Notes: generated by a model not told the origin, from the sequence alone. Shown: positions 1 to 6,615, counted from the stretch's first letter. The stretch: DNA of 7,545 nt from an uncultured Brevibacterium sp. (GCA_902489215.1 CABTZE010000098.1:1-7545), one strand, 5' to 3'. Numbers and translations: made by a program.

Positions 1-18
1 CCCCCCCCCCCGCCCCCC
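1..18. repeat. C-rich tract at the window edge
   Basis: The window opens with a run of 11 C, one G and then 6 C. It lies downstream of the tesB terminator and outside any gene I can support. The rest of the stretch up to position 62 is GC-rich and contains the palindrome CGCCCGGGCG at 37-46, but no gene. The tract could continue to the left, so its true length is unknown. Confidence 0.6.
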
Positions 19-62
19 AGGCCCACCCGCGCCTGACGCCCGGGCGGCTTCCACCACGGCGC

Positions 63-111
63 AAAACCCGGGGGGGTCCCCGCCGTTGTCGGCGGGCACC
101 CCACGTGTTTT
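63..111 (-). terminator. Intrinsic terminator behind tesB
   Basis: Read on the minus strand just after the tesB stop, the core hairpin pairs 91-102 with 73-84: 11 of 12 pairs, with one C-C mismatch. The loop is six bases and can close by one more G-C pair to a four-base loop. An outer A-tract (63-66 on plus) and T-tract (108-111 on plus) give the minus transcript AAAAC before the stem and GUUUU after it, which suits a rho-independent terminator. Because both flanks are present it could also work on transcripts entering from the left. Confidence 0.75.
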
Positions 112-118
112 CTGGGCT

Positions 119-1027
119 TCAGTCCTCTTTCAGGCGCACCATGCCCTGCTGGGCGACGGAGGCAGCGAGTTCGCCCTGCTGGTTGTAGATGCGGCCGATG
201 CCCAGGCCCCGGCCGCCGTCGGAAGAGGGTGAAGACATGTCGAATAGCAGCCAGCCGGTTACATCGACGTGCGAGTGCCACCACATTGCGTGATCCAGGC
301 TGGCAATCCGCAGACGCGGATCAGCCCACGTCAGACCGTGTACGCGCAGAGCCGGTTCGAGCATCGCAAAGTCGCTGGCGTAGGCCAGGATTGCGGCGGT
401 CGCAGCTCTGCTGTCCATGCCGGCAAAAGGCTCTTTCAGACGCGCCCAGAAGCGGTTGATGGGTTCGGGCGAACCGAGGAATCCCGCGTGAATGTCCGGA
501 GAAATGGGGCGGATGTCGAACGGGCGCTGCATAAGCCACTCCCGCATCCGCTCAGCGCGCGTGAAGCGGCTGATATCAAGCTGCCCGAGAATCTTCTCCA
601 GGCTCGGCAGTGCTTCGGGGTGAGGGAGGGCCTGCGGCATGGGCTCGCGGTGCTCAAGACCGGGCTGCACTTTCTGGAACGACGAAATTCCCGACAGGAT
701 CGGCATGCCCCTTTGGTAGGCCTGGACTCGCCGGGCGGAGAAAGAACCGCCGTCGCGCAGGTCTTCAACGCCGATCGTCGTCTCTTCGTCAACAGCCCCG
801 GCCCGCAGGAAATATCCGTGGAAGGAGTGGATGGGGCGGTCGTCGTCAACGGTGGCTGAAGCCGCCATAACACACTGAGCGAGAACCTGTCCGCCGAAGA
901 GCCTGCCATCAGGCTTCGGCTGATTCCACACCCGGAATCCGAACTCTTCACCGCCGGCGGGAGGTTCGGTGAGCTTTTCGAGCTCGATGATCTTCTCGAG
1001 AACATTCTTTTCGCTGGTGTCGGCCAT
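119..1027 (-). CDS. tesB: Acyl-CoA thioesterase II (TesB family)
   Basis: This 302-residue protein hydrolyses acyl-CoA to free fatty acid and CoA in the cytoplasm. It has the double-hotdog layout of TesB. The N-terminal hotdog runs over about residues 20-120 and includes LFGGQVLAQ at 43-51 and the HSFHGYFLRAG motif at 67-77. The C-terminal hotdog runs over about 190-300. The E. coli triad Asp204-Thr228-Gln278 aligns by eye with Asp219 (ASDF), Ser243 (IASLDHAMW) and Gln293 (SVAQQG), so the middle residue is a conservative Thr-to-Ser change. The length is close to the roughly 290 residues of the family. The frame stays open far upstream, but I place the start at the ATG ending at 1027 because AAGGAG lies just before it and the family similarity begins shortly after it. 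It is divergent from a second hotdog thioesterase. A minus-strand -10-like TATCCT sits about 27 bases upstream. Confidence 0.95.
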   Translation of the reverse strand: MADTSEKNVLEKIIELEKLTEPPAGGEEFGFRVWNQPKPDGRLFGGQVLAQCVMAASATVDDDRPIHSFHGYFLRAGAVDEETTIGVEDLRDGGSFSARRVQAYQRGMPILSGISSFQKVQPGLEHREPMPQALPHPEALPSLEKILGQLDISRFTRAERMREWLMQRPFDIRPISPDIHAGFLGSPEPINRFWARLKEPFAGMDSRAATAAILAYASDFAMLEPALRVHGLTWADPRLRIASLDHAMWWHSHVDVTGWLLFDMSSPSSDGGRGLGIGRIYNQQGELAASVAQQGMVRLKED

Positions 1028-1031
1028 GCTG

Positions 1032-1037
1032 CTCCTT
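1032..1037 (-). promoter_or_regulatory. Ribosome binding site deciding the tesB start
   Basis: AAGGAG on the minus strand lies four bases before the ATG at 1027-1025. It supports a 302-residue TesB. The alternative is a much longer frame that would run antisense through the neighbouring thioesterase gene. Confidence 0.8.
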
Positions 1038-1054
1038 CGTACGTACCTTGGCTC

Positions 1055-1060
1055 AGGATA
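1055..1060 (-). promoter_or_regulatory. Candidate tesB -10 element
   Basis: The minus strand reads TATCCT, which fits the TANNNT pattern of actinobacterial housekeeping promoters. It predicts a transcript start near 1048 and a leader of about 20 bases containing the AAGGAG site. I see no good -35 at the usual distance, so the call rests on the -10 and its position. Confidence 0.4.
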
Positions 1061-1126
1061 CGCAGAAAACTCTCGCTGTGGTCTGCATCTGACAAACGGT
1101 GTGTGCCGGCATGCGAAGATGGCGGC

Positions 1127-1663
1127 ATGACCGAACTTCACAATCCGCTGATCGACGGCCCCTTTACGCGAACGCTCGTGGAGCTGCGCTGGGGCGATAT
1201 GGATGCCTATGGCCACGTGAACAACGTGACCCAGCTGAAGCTGCTGGAAGAGGCACGCGTCAAAGCTTTCGGCTCTCCGACTGCCGCTCGCGATGTCGTC
1301 CCCGGCGAACTGCCCGGCGGTGAGCGTACGGACGCCTTTGGTCTTGTCATGCCGCCGGTGTTCCGTGAGGCTTCTGCCGACGTGCAGATCCTGGTGTCCG
1401 GTCACGCGATTGAGTACCGCGACCCCATCCCTTACAGGGACGGCCCCATCGCGATTGACGTGTGCGTTGTCAAGGTCACCCCGGTCATCATCAAGGTTGG
1501 CTATGTGATTCTCGAACCGGACGGTTCGAAGGTCTATTCGGTCGCCGAATCTGATCTTGTGTTCGTTGATGGGCATACCGGCCGGGCGCGCCGTCTGCGA
1601 GACGATGAGCAGGCTGCTTTTGCCGACTGCACCGCGGGTCCGCTTCCGCTCAAGCGGAGGTGA
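1127..1663 (+). CDS. Hotdog-fold acyl-CoA thioesterase (4HBT/YbgC-FadM-like)
   Basis: This is a 178-residue single-hotdog protein that probably hydrolyses a thioester of CoA; the acyl group is not evident from sequence. The signature RWGDMDAYGHVNN at 21-33 has the family's active-site loop. Asp26 aligns with the catalytic Asp17 of Pseudomonas 4-hydroxybenzoyl-CoA thioesterase, and E41 lies on the following helix. The second half of the hotdog has the EYRDPIPYRDGP segment at about 96-107 and the usual beta strands up to about 146. I chose the ATG at 1127 over an in-frame GTG at 1103 because the extra eight residues carry no family similarity and neither start has a good Shine-Dalgarno. A CTGACA -35-like hexamer lies at 1089-1094. 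GAAGAT at 1115-1120 sits six bases before the ATG, so a leaderless transcript is possible. The gene overlaps or abuts the next one and is probably co-transcribed with it. Confidence 0.9.
   Translation: MTELHNPLIDGPFTRTLVELRWGDMDAYGHVNNVTQLKLLEEARVKAFGSPTAARDVVPGELPGGERTDAFGLVMPPVFREASADVQILVSGHAIEYRDPIPYRDGPIAIDVCVVKVTPVIIKVGYVILEPDGSKVYSVAESDLVFVDGHTGRARRLRDDEQAAFADCTAGPLPLKRR
1656..1660 (+). promoter_or_regulatory. Ribosome binding site inside the end of the thioesterase gene
   Basis: GGAGG lies five bases before the GTG at 1666. This favours 1666 over the in-frame GTG at 1660, which the site itself overlaps. The site sits in the last codons of the upstream gene, suggesting coupled translation of the two genes. 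Confidence 0.75.
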
Positions 1664-1665
1664 GC

Positions 1666-2328
1666 GTGGAACAGCCGTCGTTTGAGCTGCTGTCGAAGGC
1701 CGATGCTGCCGATCTGCGGCAGTTCACGGCGCGTATGCAGCGCGTGGATTCCGGTGCCGCACTGCGGTTGACCGGAGTGGGGGATGTCCTGGTCGTTTCC
1801 GGTGCTCCTCTGTACCCCAAGGGACTCGGAGACGAACTTCCGCTTGTCATTGCGATGCGCGCTCTGCGGCTGCGCTCGGCAGCAGCCGACGGGGTTGATG
1901 CGGTGGTTCCGGCTTCCGGACTGACTGACCGCTTTGCCCGCATGGATCGCACCGGGGGATTGGACCTCAGTGTTCCCCCTGCCGAGGTGAGGATGCCGTG
2001 GGCGGCCGTGACTCCACCTCGTGCGGGGTGGGAGGCGGCAGCACAGCTGCCGGTTCAGCAGCTGCGGGAGGCCGCGGCTGAGGGTATTGCGGCTGTTGCG
2101 GAGGCTTCACCCACCGGTGCGGGAGCACTTGCCGTGGACAAAGTGCGCCGCATGGTGTGGTCGCGTCCCCTGCCCGGCTGTGAAAGCGCTCCGCTGGGTG
2201 CGGCTTTCGGCATGGATGCGGCTGGTTTTGCCGTGGGTGAGACCGCGATGGTCTACAGCAGCGGCCCGTGGTTGCGCTTTGCCACCCCGGCGGGGTTCAT
2301 CATCACCCGTTCGATCGATGCAGGATGA
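1666..2328 (+). CDS. Conserved-looking actinobacterial protein of unknown function
   Basis: I do not recognise this 220-residue protein. It has no signal peptide, no clear membrane segment and no obvious catalytic motif. It is rich in Ala, Gly and Val, with one Cys (171). Residues about 23-68 form an alternating polar/hydrophobic stretch (VDSGAALRLTGVGDVLVVSG...) that reads like beta strands. A helical Ala-rich stretch follows at 123-148. The C-terminal 185-217 again reads like strands and includes VGETAMVYSSGP. The segments at 38-67 and 190-217 resemble each other, so the protein may have two related halves. The start is the GTG at 1666, set by GGAGG. It begins two bases after the thioesterase stop, so the two are likely one operon, but a functional link to thioester hydrolysis is only inference. 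Codon composition matches its neighbours. Confidence 0.85.
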   Translation: MEQPSFELLSKADAADLRQFTARMQRVDSGAALRLTGVGDVLVVSGAPLYPKGLGDELPLVIAMRALRLRSAAADGVDAVVPASGLTDRFARMDRTGGLDLSVPPAEVRMPWAAVTPPRAGWEAAAQLPVQQLREAAAEGIAAVAEASPTGAGALAVDKVRRMVWSRPLPGCESAPLGAAFGMDAAGFAVGETAMVYSSGPWLRFATPAGFIITRSIDAG

Positions 2329-2341
2329 CGTTTGTGCCGGT

Positions 2342-2359
2342 GCCGTCAGAGCAGACGGC
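2342..2359. terminator. Small hairpin between convergent genes
   Basis: GCCGTC at 2342-2347 and GACGGC at 2354-2359 form a perfect six-base stem around a six-base loop. It sits in and beside the 17-bp gap between the stops of the unknown-function gene and the globin gene, and overlaps the globin stop codon. There is no T-tract on either side, so termination is plausible from position but weakly supported by form. Confidence 0.35.
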
Positions 2360-2789
2360 GGCTGGGATCGATGCGGTGCTCGTCTGAATCTTCGTCCGGT
2401 GTGTTGAGCATCGCCGTGGCGGCACGCTCAAAGTAGTCCCACATGAGGCTGTCGTACATGGGCGGCAGGCTCAGCTGATCGAGGGCGCTGCGCATGTGCT
2501 TCAGCCAGTGTTCGCGCGCTTTCGGTGTGACGGGGAATGGTGCGTGGCGCATGCGCAGACGCGGGTGGCCGCGCTCTTCCTGGTACGTGGTGGGGCCGCC
2601 GAAGTACTGCTCGAGGAACGTCTGCAGACGATGCTTGGCTCCTTCGAGTTCGTGCCCCTCCGGGTACATGGCGATGAGGTAGTCGTCCTGCGCCACACCG
2701 TCGTAGAAGGCGTCGACAAGGGTGGTGAAAGCCTCGTGTCCGCCCACCATGTCGAAAACGCTGGCGGGGTGCTCATAACCGTTCGTCAT
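2346..2789 (-). CDS. glbO: Group II truncated haemoglobin (trHbO type)
   Basis: This 147-residue 2-on-2 globin binds haem and diatomic gases in the cytoplasm. In actinobacteria the group is linked to O2 handling and peroxide or nitrosative chemistry. The long block LEQYFGG..TYQEERGHPRLRMRHAPF (59-85) closely matches M. tuberculosis trHbO. His82 is the proximal F8 ligand, Tyr29 in the FYDG segment is B10, Tyr42 is CD1 and Trp95 is G8. These are the distal residues expected of this group, and the length is normal. The start is ATG at 2789, with AGGAG on the minus strand at 2801-2805, a rather long 11-base spacing. A GACAAT hexamer at 2796-2801 lies exactly six bases before the ATG, so a leaderless transcript is an alternative. 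It follows the MscS gene on the same strand after 61 bp and is likely the last gene of the pepN series. The acidic tail after about 131 is typical low-complexity sequence. Confidence 0.95.
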   Translation of the reverse strand: MTNGYEHPASVFDMVGGHEAFTTLVDAFYDGVAQDDYLIAMYPEGHELEGAKHRLQTFLEQYFGGPTTYQEERGHPRLRMRHAPFPVTPKAREHWLKHMRSALDQLSLPPMYDSLMWDYFERAATAMLNTPDEDSDEHRIDPSRRLL

Positions 2790-2850
2790 GCCGTCATTGT
2801 CTCCTATGCGCTTGAGAGTCGGGCCGGGCCGTCGACTTCAGCTGTGTGCT

Positions 2851-3873
2851 TCAGCTGCTCGAGGCGTGTGAACCGTCGTCGGCATCGGCTCCGGTCGCAG
2901 CCGGTGGTGCCTGACCCGGTGTCTCCTTGATGACCATCTGGTCAGGCAGGGCGATGGCGACCCCGGCCTTGTCGAACTCAGACTTGAGGCAGGAACGGAA
3001 GGCTCGGGCAATAGCCCACTGTTCGTTGGGGAGGGTTTTGATGAACACGCGGATGGTTGTCGACGAGCCGGTCAGCTCCTGAATGCCGATGATCTCCGGG
3101 TCTTCCATGATGACGGACGCGCGGTTCGGGTCACTCATGAGCTGGGTGATGGCGCGGGTGATGATGTCGGTCGCAGTAGTCTGGTTGATGTCGACGGGTA
3201 CGGGTACATCGACAACGGCCCGCGACCAGCCCTGTGACTGGTTGCCCACGCGCAGGATCTCTCCATTCGGAACGTGCCACAGGGTGCCTTCGACGTCTCG
3301 GATGCGGGTGGTGCGCAGGCCAACCTCTTCGACGGTGCCGATTGCCTCGCCCAAGTCGACTGTGTCGCCGATGCCGTACTGGTCTTCAACGACGATGAAG
3401 AATCCGGACAGGTAGTCGCGCACAAGCGACTGCGCACCGAAGCCCAGCGCGATGCCCGCTACACCGGCCGAAGCCAGGATCGGCGCGGGGTTGATGCCGA
3501 CTTCCTGCAGGATCATGAGTCCCGCGATTGCCACCACGATGATCGTTGCGAACGACGACAGCAGGGAGCCGACTGTGTTGGCACGCTGTGCTCGTCGGGC
3601 CCGTGAAACGGGGTCGCTGCGGCTTCCCTCGTCATAGTGTCGGCGTTTGTTTGCGGCGGTCGTGCCGTCAGCGATCTTCCGTGCGAACTTGCCGATCATT
3701 CGGCGCAGAATAAACGCTGCGATGACCGCGAACGCGACGATGATCGCAATGCGCAGGGGAGTGCCCAGAAGGGCTGTCCACCACGCAGGATCGGATGCTG
3801 TTTCAGCGATTTCGTCGATCGTGTCGGTTGGTGTCGGCGAAGGGGTCGAATGAGCTGATGTCAGTAGAGTCAT
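2851..3873 (-). CDS. MscS-family small-conductance mechanosensitive channel
   Basis: This 340-residue membrane channel opens under membrane tension and releases solutes on osmotic down-shock. A Pro/Ser/Thr-rich N-terminus (about 9-18) is followed by a hydrophobic segment at 39-56 and a basic loop at about 57-102. A second membrane segment lies at 103-123 and the pore-lining TM3 at about 129-160. TM3 has the Gly/Ala-rich pattern AGVAGIALGFGAQSLVRDYLSG (136-157), the MscS hallmark that allows tight helix packing, ending in a Gly hinge. The beta domain follows with DQYGIGDTV (164-172), VEEVGLRTTRIRD (181-193) and HVPNGEI (200-206). The C-terminal alpha/beta domain runs to about 316, and a disordered Ala/Pro/Asp tail ends the protein. 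E. coli MscS has 286 residues; the excess here is in the loop and both ends. GAGGG lies just before the ATG. The gene is 70 bp downstream of pepN and may also have its own promoter. Confidence 0.93.
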   Translation of the reverse strand: MTLLTSAHSTPSPTPTDTIDEIAETASDPAWWTALLGTPLRIAIIVAFAVIAAFILRRMIGKFARKIADGTTAANKRRHYDEGSRSDPVSRARRAQRANTVGSLLSSFATIIVVAIAGLMILQEVGINPAPILASAGVAGIALGFGAQSLVRDYLSGFFIVVEDQYGIGDTVDLGEAIGTVEEVGLRTTRIRDVEGTLWHVPNGEILRVGNQSQGWSRAVVDVPVPVDINQTTATDIITRAITQLMSDPNRASVIMEDPEIIGIQELTGSSTTIRVFIKTLPNEQWAIARAFRSCLKSEFDKAGVAIALPDQMVIKETPGQAPPAATGADADDGSHASSS

Positions 3874-3882
3874 ACGCCCTCA

Positions 3883-3888
3883 AGTGTA
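3883..3888 (-). promoter_or_regulatory. Candidate -10 element for the MscS gene
   Basis: The minus strand reads TACACT, fitting TANNNT, nine bases before the ATG at 3873. Transcription would begin two or three bases before the start codon, giving an almost leaderless message. No convincing -35 is seen, and the GAGGG before the ATG would then lie mostly upstream of the transcript start, so read-through from pepN with ordinary initiation is equally possible. Confidence 0.35.
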
Positions 3889-3907
3889 GGAAGGGAACTT
3901 CAGAGTG

Positions 3908-3933
3908 AGCCCAACAAACGCTGGCCGTGGGCT
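3908..3933 (-). terminator. Weak hairpin behind pepN
   Basis: AGCCCA at 3908-3913 pairs with TGGGCT at 3928-3933 around a 14-base loop, just past the pepN stop. The minus transcript has no U-tract after it. It may attenuate read-through into the MscS gene or be chance. Confidence 0.25.
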
Positions 3934-3943
3934 TCGTGAGCGG

Positions 3944-6556
3944 TCACGGCTGTTCGCTGCGGCGCTGGACAGCCAAGGCCCTCCGTGCCCGGTCGAGGTT
4001 TTCCACCATGATTCGCTGCAGTCCGCGGTTGGATTCGGCGTGCTCTTCCAGCCATTGTTCGGCCTTAGCGACCGTCGTTTCGGTCGCGGGCGGGAAAAGC
4101 CACAGGGTGAGGGTCTGCGCGATCTCGAGGGTTCGGGTCGCCCACCAGTCTTCAGCGCGGTCAAAGTACTCAGCAGCGAAGTCTTGGAGCGGAGCCTCTG
4201 CCGTGATGAGTGAACCGTCAGGCTCCTGCAGTCCAGCGGCGAAGCCGCGAGCGGTTGCCGAGAGCACGGCGTTGGGCAGGCCGTTGTCTTCGGTCAGCGC
4301 TCTGAATGCCGCCGTCTTCGCCGCTGAGGTCGGAACTGAGGCTCGAGCTCGCGCCGCGCTGCGCTGACCGGCGGCAGTGTTATCAGCTTGGAGTGTGCTC
4401 TCGATGTCGTCTTCGCCAGCGCGGTTATGGCCGGCCAGGGCTGTCAGCATGTGCCAGCGCAGTTCCTCGTCAAGTTTCTGACCTTCCGGAAGCGGCTGTT
4501 CGCCGCTGAGCAGCTGGGCAAGAAGCTTCAGCTGTTCCTCCGACTGGGCGAAGCTGACAAAGCCACGGAGGAATTGGAACTGCTGGTCGCTTCCCTTCGG
4601 TGCGGAAGCCGCTGCAGTCCACAGCGCCTCTGCGGTGCGTTCGGAGGCGCCGCCCCGCAGAGCCGGGGGAGTGTAGGAGAACACCGCTGTTTCCAGCTGC
4701 CGCAGGTGAGTCTGCAGACCCGTTGAATGCACGAGGTGCTCCAGGTTGTCGCAGACCAGGGAAATGTAGTCCGTCACTGGGATCTCGGCATCGCGGGCCA
4801 TGTCCCACACAGAACCCAACACGACAAGCTGCGTGAGAGAGTCATTGAGGTCGCCGAAGTGCGTGCGCACCGTTTCCAAGCCGCGTTCGTCCAAGCGGAC
4901 CTTCGCATAGGTCAGATCACCGTCATTGACGACGATGAGGTCAGGTACCGGGGTGCCCTCATCGACCGGCACCTCGGCCGCCTCACCATCGACATCGATT
5001 TCGTGCAGAGCAGTCCGCTTAAGCCGACCTTCACGAACCGAGTACAGACCAACCCCCAGACGGTGCGGACGCAGGCTCGGCACCTCGTGACCGGGCAGAA
5101 CACAGGGCTGCTGCACCACGGTGAGTTCTGTCAGCAGACCGTCCTCATCCTCGTACTGCGGACGGAGGATGTTGACACCGCTCTCCTGAATCCACATTCG
5201 AGTCCAACGCGCAAGATCACGGCCCGAAGCCGCCTCAAGCTCTGCCAGAAGATCAGCCAGACGAGTGTTCGACCAGGCGTGCTTATCGAAATAGGATTTC
5301 ACGCCGCGGAAGAAGTTCTCACGGCCGACATAGGCCACCAGCTGTTTGAGAACCGAAGCGCCCTTGGCGTAGGTGATGCCGTCGAAGTTCGTTTCGATGT
5401 CCACAAGATCGCCCATACCGGCGGCAATCGGGTGAGTGCTCGGGAGCTGATCCTGTGCATACGCCCACGACTTTTCAGATGCAGCGAACGTCGCCCAAGC
5501 CTCAGAGAAGTCAGTGGCCTCTGCCGTGGCCAGCGTCGACATGAACTCGGCAAAGGACTCATTGAGCCACAGGTCGTCCCACCACTTCATGGTGACCAGG
5601 TCACCGAACCACATGTGTGCCAGCTCGTGCAGGATCGTGACCGCACGGCGCTCCACAGCAGCTTCCGTGGGACGAGAGCGGAAAACGTAGTCTTCTACGA
5701 TCGTCACCGCGCCGGCGTTCTCCATCGCTCCGGCGTTGAACTCGGGAACAAACAGCTGATCGTATTTCGCAAACGGATACGGAGTGGCGAAAAGCTCTTC
5801 AAAGAAGGCAAAGCCCCTCTTGGTGATGTCGAAGATGTTCTCCGGATCCAGGTGCTCAAACAGGGAAGCGCGCGCGTACACGCCAAGCGGCACCGTAGAA
5901 CCGTCGGAGCTCACCAGTTCATCGTGAACACTTCGATAGGGGCCGGCGACAAGCGCGGTGATGTAGCTGGAAATACGCGGTGTGGGAGCAAAGTGCCACG
6001 ACTTCAGACCCTGTGCGTCAAGGCCGAGTACCTCGGCGTCGGCGTCGGGCTCAGCCGGAGTCGGGGTGGGGGAGTTCGACACCACGTCCCAGTGTTCGGG
6101 AGCGACGACAGCAAAGGAGAACTCCGCCTTCAGATCCGGCTGCTCGAAAACGGCGAAGACACGGCGAGCGTCCGGAACTTCGAACTGGGTGTAGAGATAC
6201 ACCTCGTCATCCACAGGGTCGGTGAACCGATGCAGGCCCTCACCGGTGTTCATGTAGAAGAACTCAGCATCGACAGTCAGAACATTGTCGGCGGCAAGGT
6301 CAGCAAGGAGAATGCGACCGGGACGGCACGCAGCTTCAGGATCAACAGAGCGACCATTGAGAGTGATGGAGTGGACAGAATCGACAATGGCATCAATGAA
6401 CGTCGAAGAACCCTCGTGCGCAGAGAAGCGAACAGTCGTCACAGACCGGAACGTGTCGCCCTTCCCGGTCAGCCCCAGAAGAACCTCATAGGAGTCCACG
6501 CTGACAATCTCAGCGCGTTCAGCGGTTTCGGCTTCGGTCAGGTTGTACTGTGCCAC
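3944..6556 (-). CDS. pepN: Aminopeptidase N (M1 family zinc metalloprotease)
   Basis: This 870-residue cytoplasmic enzyme removes N-terminal residues from peptides and takes part in peptide turnover. The N-terminal beta domain (about 1-205) includes YMNTGEGLHRFTDP at 101-114 and FEQPDLKA at 137-144. The catalytic thermolysin-like domain follows with the exopeptidase motif GAMEN at 276-280 and the zinc site HELAH (His310, Glu311, His314), with Glu333 eighteen residues on in LNES. The likely catalytic Tyr396 lies in TYAKGASVL. The C-terminal helical ERAP1-like domain runs from about 480 to the end. The length matches actinobacterial PepN (about 860). I chose GTG at 6556 because AAGAGGA lies six bases upstream and the resulting N-terminus (QYNLTEAETAERA) matches where family members begin. 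The ATG at 6574 lacks a ribosome site. A small Pro/Asp-rich insertion (about 163-178) lies before the conserved FAPTPRISSYITALVAGPY. pepN is divergent from rpiB and leads the pepN-MscS-globin series. Confidence 0.97.
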   Translation of the reverse strand: MAQYNLTEAETAERAEIVSVDSYEVLLGLTGKGDTFRSVTTVRFSAHEGSSTFIDAIVDSVHSITLNGRSVDPEAACRPGRILLADLAADNVLTVDAEFFYMNTGEGLHRFTDPVDDEVYLYTQFEVPDARRVFAVFEQPDLKAEFSFAVVAPEHWDVVSNSPTPTPAEPDADAEVLGLDAQGLKSWHFAPTPRISSYITALVAGPYRSVHDELVSSDGSTVPLGVYARASLFEHLDPENIFDITKRGFAFFEELFATPYPFAKYDQLFVPEFNAGAMENAGAVTIVEDYVFRSRPTEAAVERRAVTILHELAHMWFGDLVTMKWWDDLWLNESFAEFMSTLATAEATDFSEAWATFAASEKSWAYAQDQLPSTHPIAAGMGDLVDIETNFDGITYAKGASVLKQLVAYVGRENFFRGVKSYFDKHAWSNTRLADLLAELEAASGRDLARWTRMWIQESGVNILRPQYEDEDGLLTELTVVQQPCVLPGHEVPSLRPHRLGVGLYSVREGRLKRTALHEIDVDGEAAEVPVDEGTPVPDLIVVNDGDLTYAKVRLDERGLETVRTHFGDLNDSLTQLVVLGSVWDMARDAEIPVTDYISLVCDNLEHLVHSTGLQTHLRQLETAVFSYTPPALRGGASERTAEALWTAAASAPKGSDQQFQFLRGFVSFAQSEEQLKLLAQLLSGEQPLPEGQKLDEELRWHMLTALAGHNRAGEDDIESTLQADNTAAGQRSAARARASVPTSAAKTAAFRALTEDNGLPNAVLSATARGFAAGLQEPDGSLITAEAPLQDFAAEYFDRAEDWWATRTLEIAQTLTLWLFPPATETTVAKAEQWLEEHAESNRGLQRIMVENLDRARRALAVQRRSEQP

Positions 6557-6562
6557 GTCGCG

Positions 6563-6569
6563 TCCTCTT
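6563..6569 (-). promoter_or_regulatory. Ribosome binding site deciding the pepN start
   Basis: The minus strand reads AAGAGGA, six bases before the GTG ending at 6556. The upstream ATG at 6574 would place this site inside the coding region and has no comparable sequence of its own, so GTG is preferred. Confidence 0.7.
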
Positions 6570-6578
6570 CTCATTGTC

Positions 6579-6615
6579 GAACTGAGCTCATTCTCAGATG
6601 AACTGAACTCATTCT
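6579..6615. repeat. Near-perfect direct repeat between pepN and rpiB
   Basis: GAACTGAGCTCATTCT at 6579-6594 recurs as GAACTGAACTCATTCT at 6600-6615. That is 15 of 16 identical bases with a period of exactly 21, two turns of the helix. The pair lies 23 bases upstream of the pepN GTG, in the 136-bp gap divergent to rpiB, where a pepN promoter or leader should be. The shared core CTCATT occurs a third time at 6570-6575, within the pepN leader. Two same-face sites of this kind suggest a regulator-binding region; no regulator is identified. Confidence 0.7.

Noticed and set aside
269..859. Plus-strand frame of 196 codons opposite tesB
   Set aside because: It is a shadow of tesB with no family signature or ribosome site.
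1103..1126. Upstream GTG start for the hotdog thioesterase
   Set aside because: It adds eight residues without family similarity, and no ribosome site precedes it.
1028..1576. N-terminal extension of TesB
   Set aside because: It would be antisense to the neighbouring thioesterase and cross the divergent promoter region. The AAGGAG before the ATG at 1027 decides the start.
2817..2837. AGTCG/CGACT hairpin between the globin and channel genes
   Set aside because: The stem is only five bases with an 11-base loop, and no U-tract follows on the minus strand, so it is not called a terminator.
2836..2857. CTTCAGCTG repeated with a 13-base period
   Set aside because: The copies are short, overlap the channel stop codon, and could be chance.
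4727..6601. A 624-codon open frame on the plus strand, antisense to pepN
   Set aside because: It lies opposite a certain M1 aminopeptidase, its protein has no recognisable domain, and long antisense frames are common opposite GC-biased codons. Only conservation of the frame apart from pepN would revive it.
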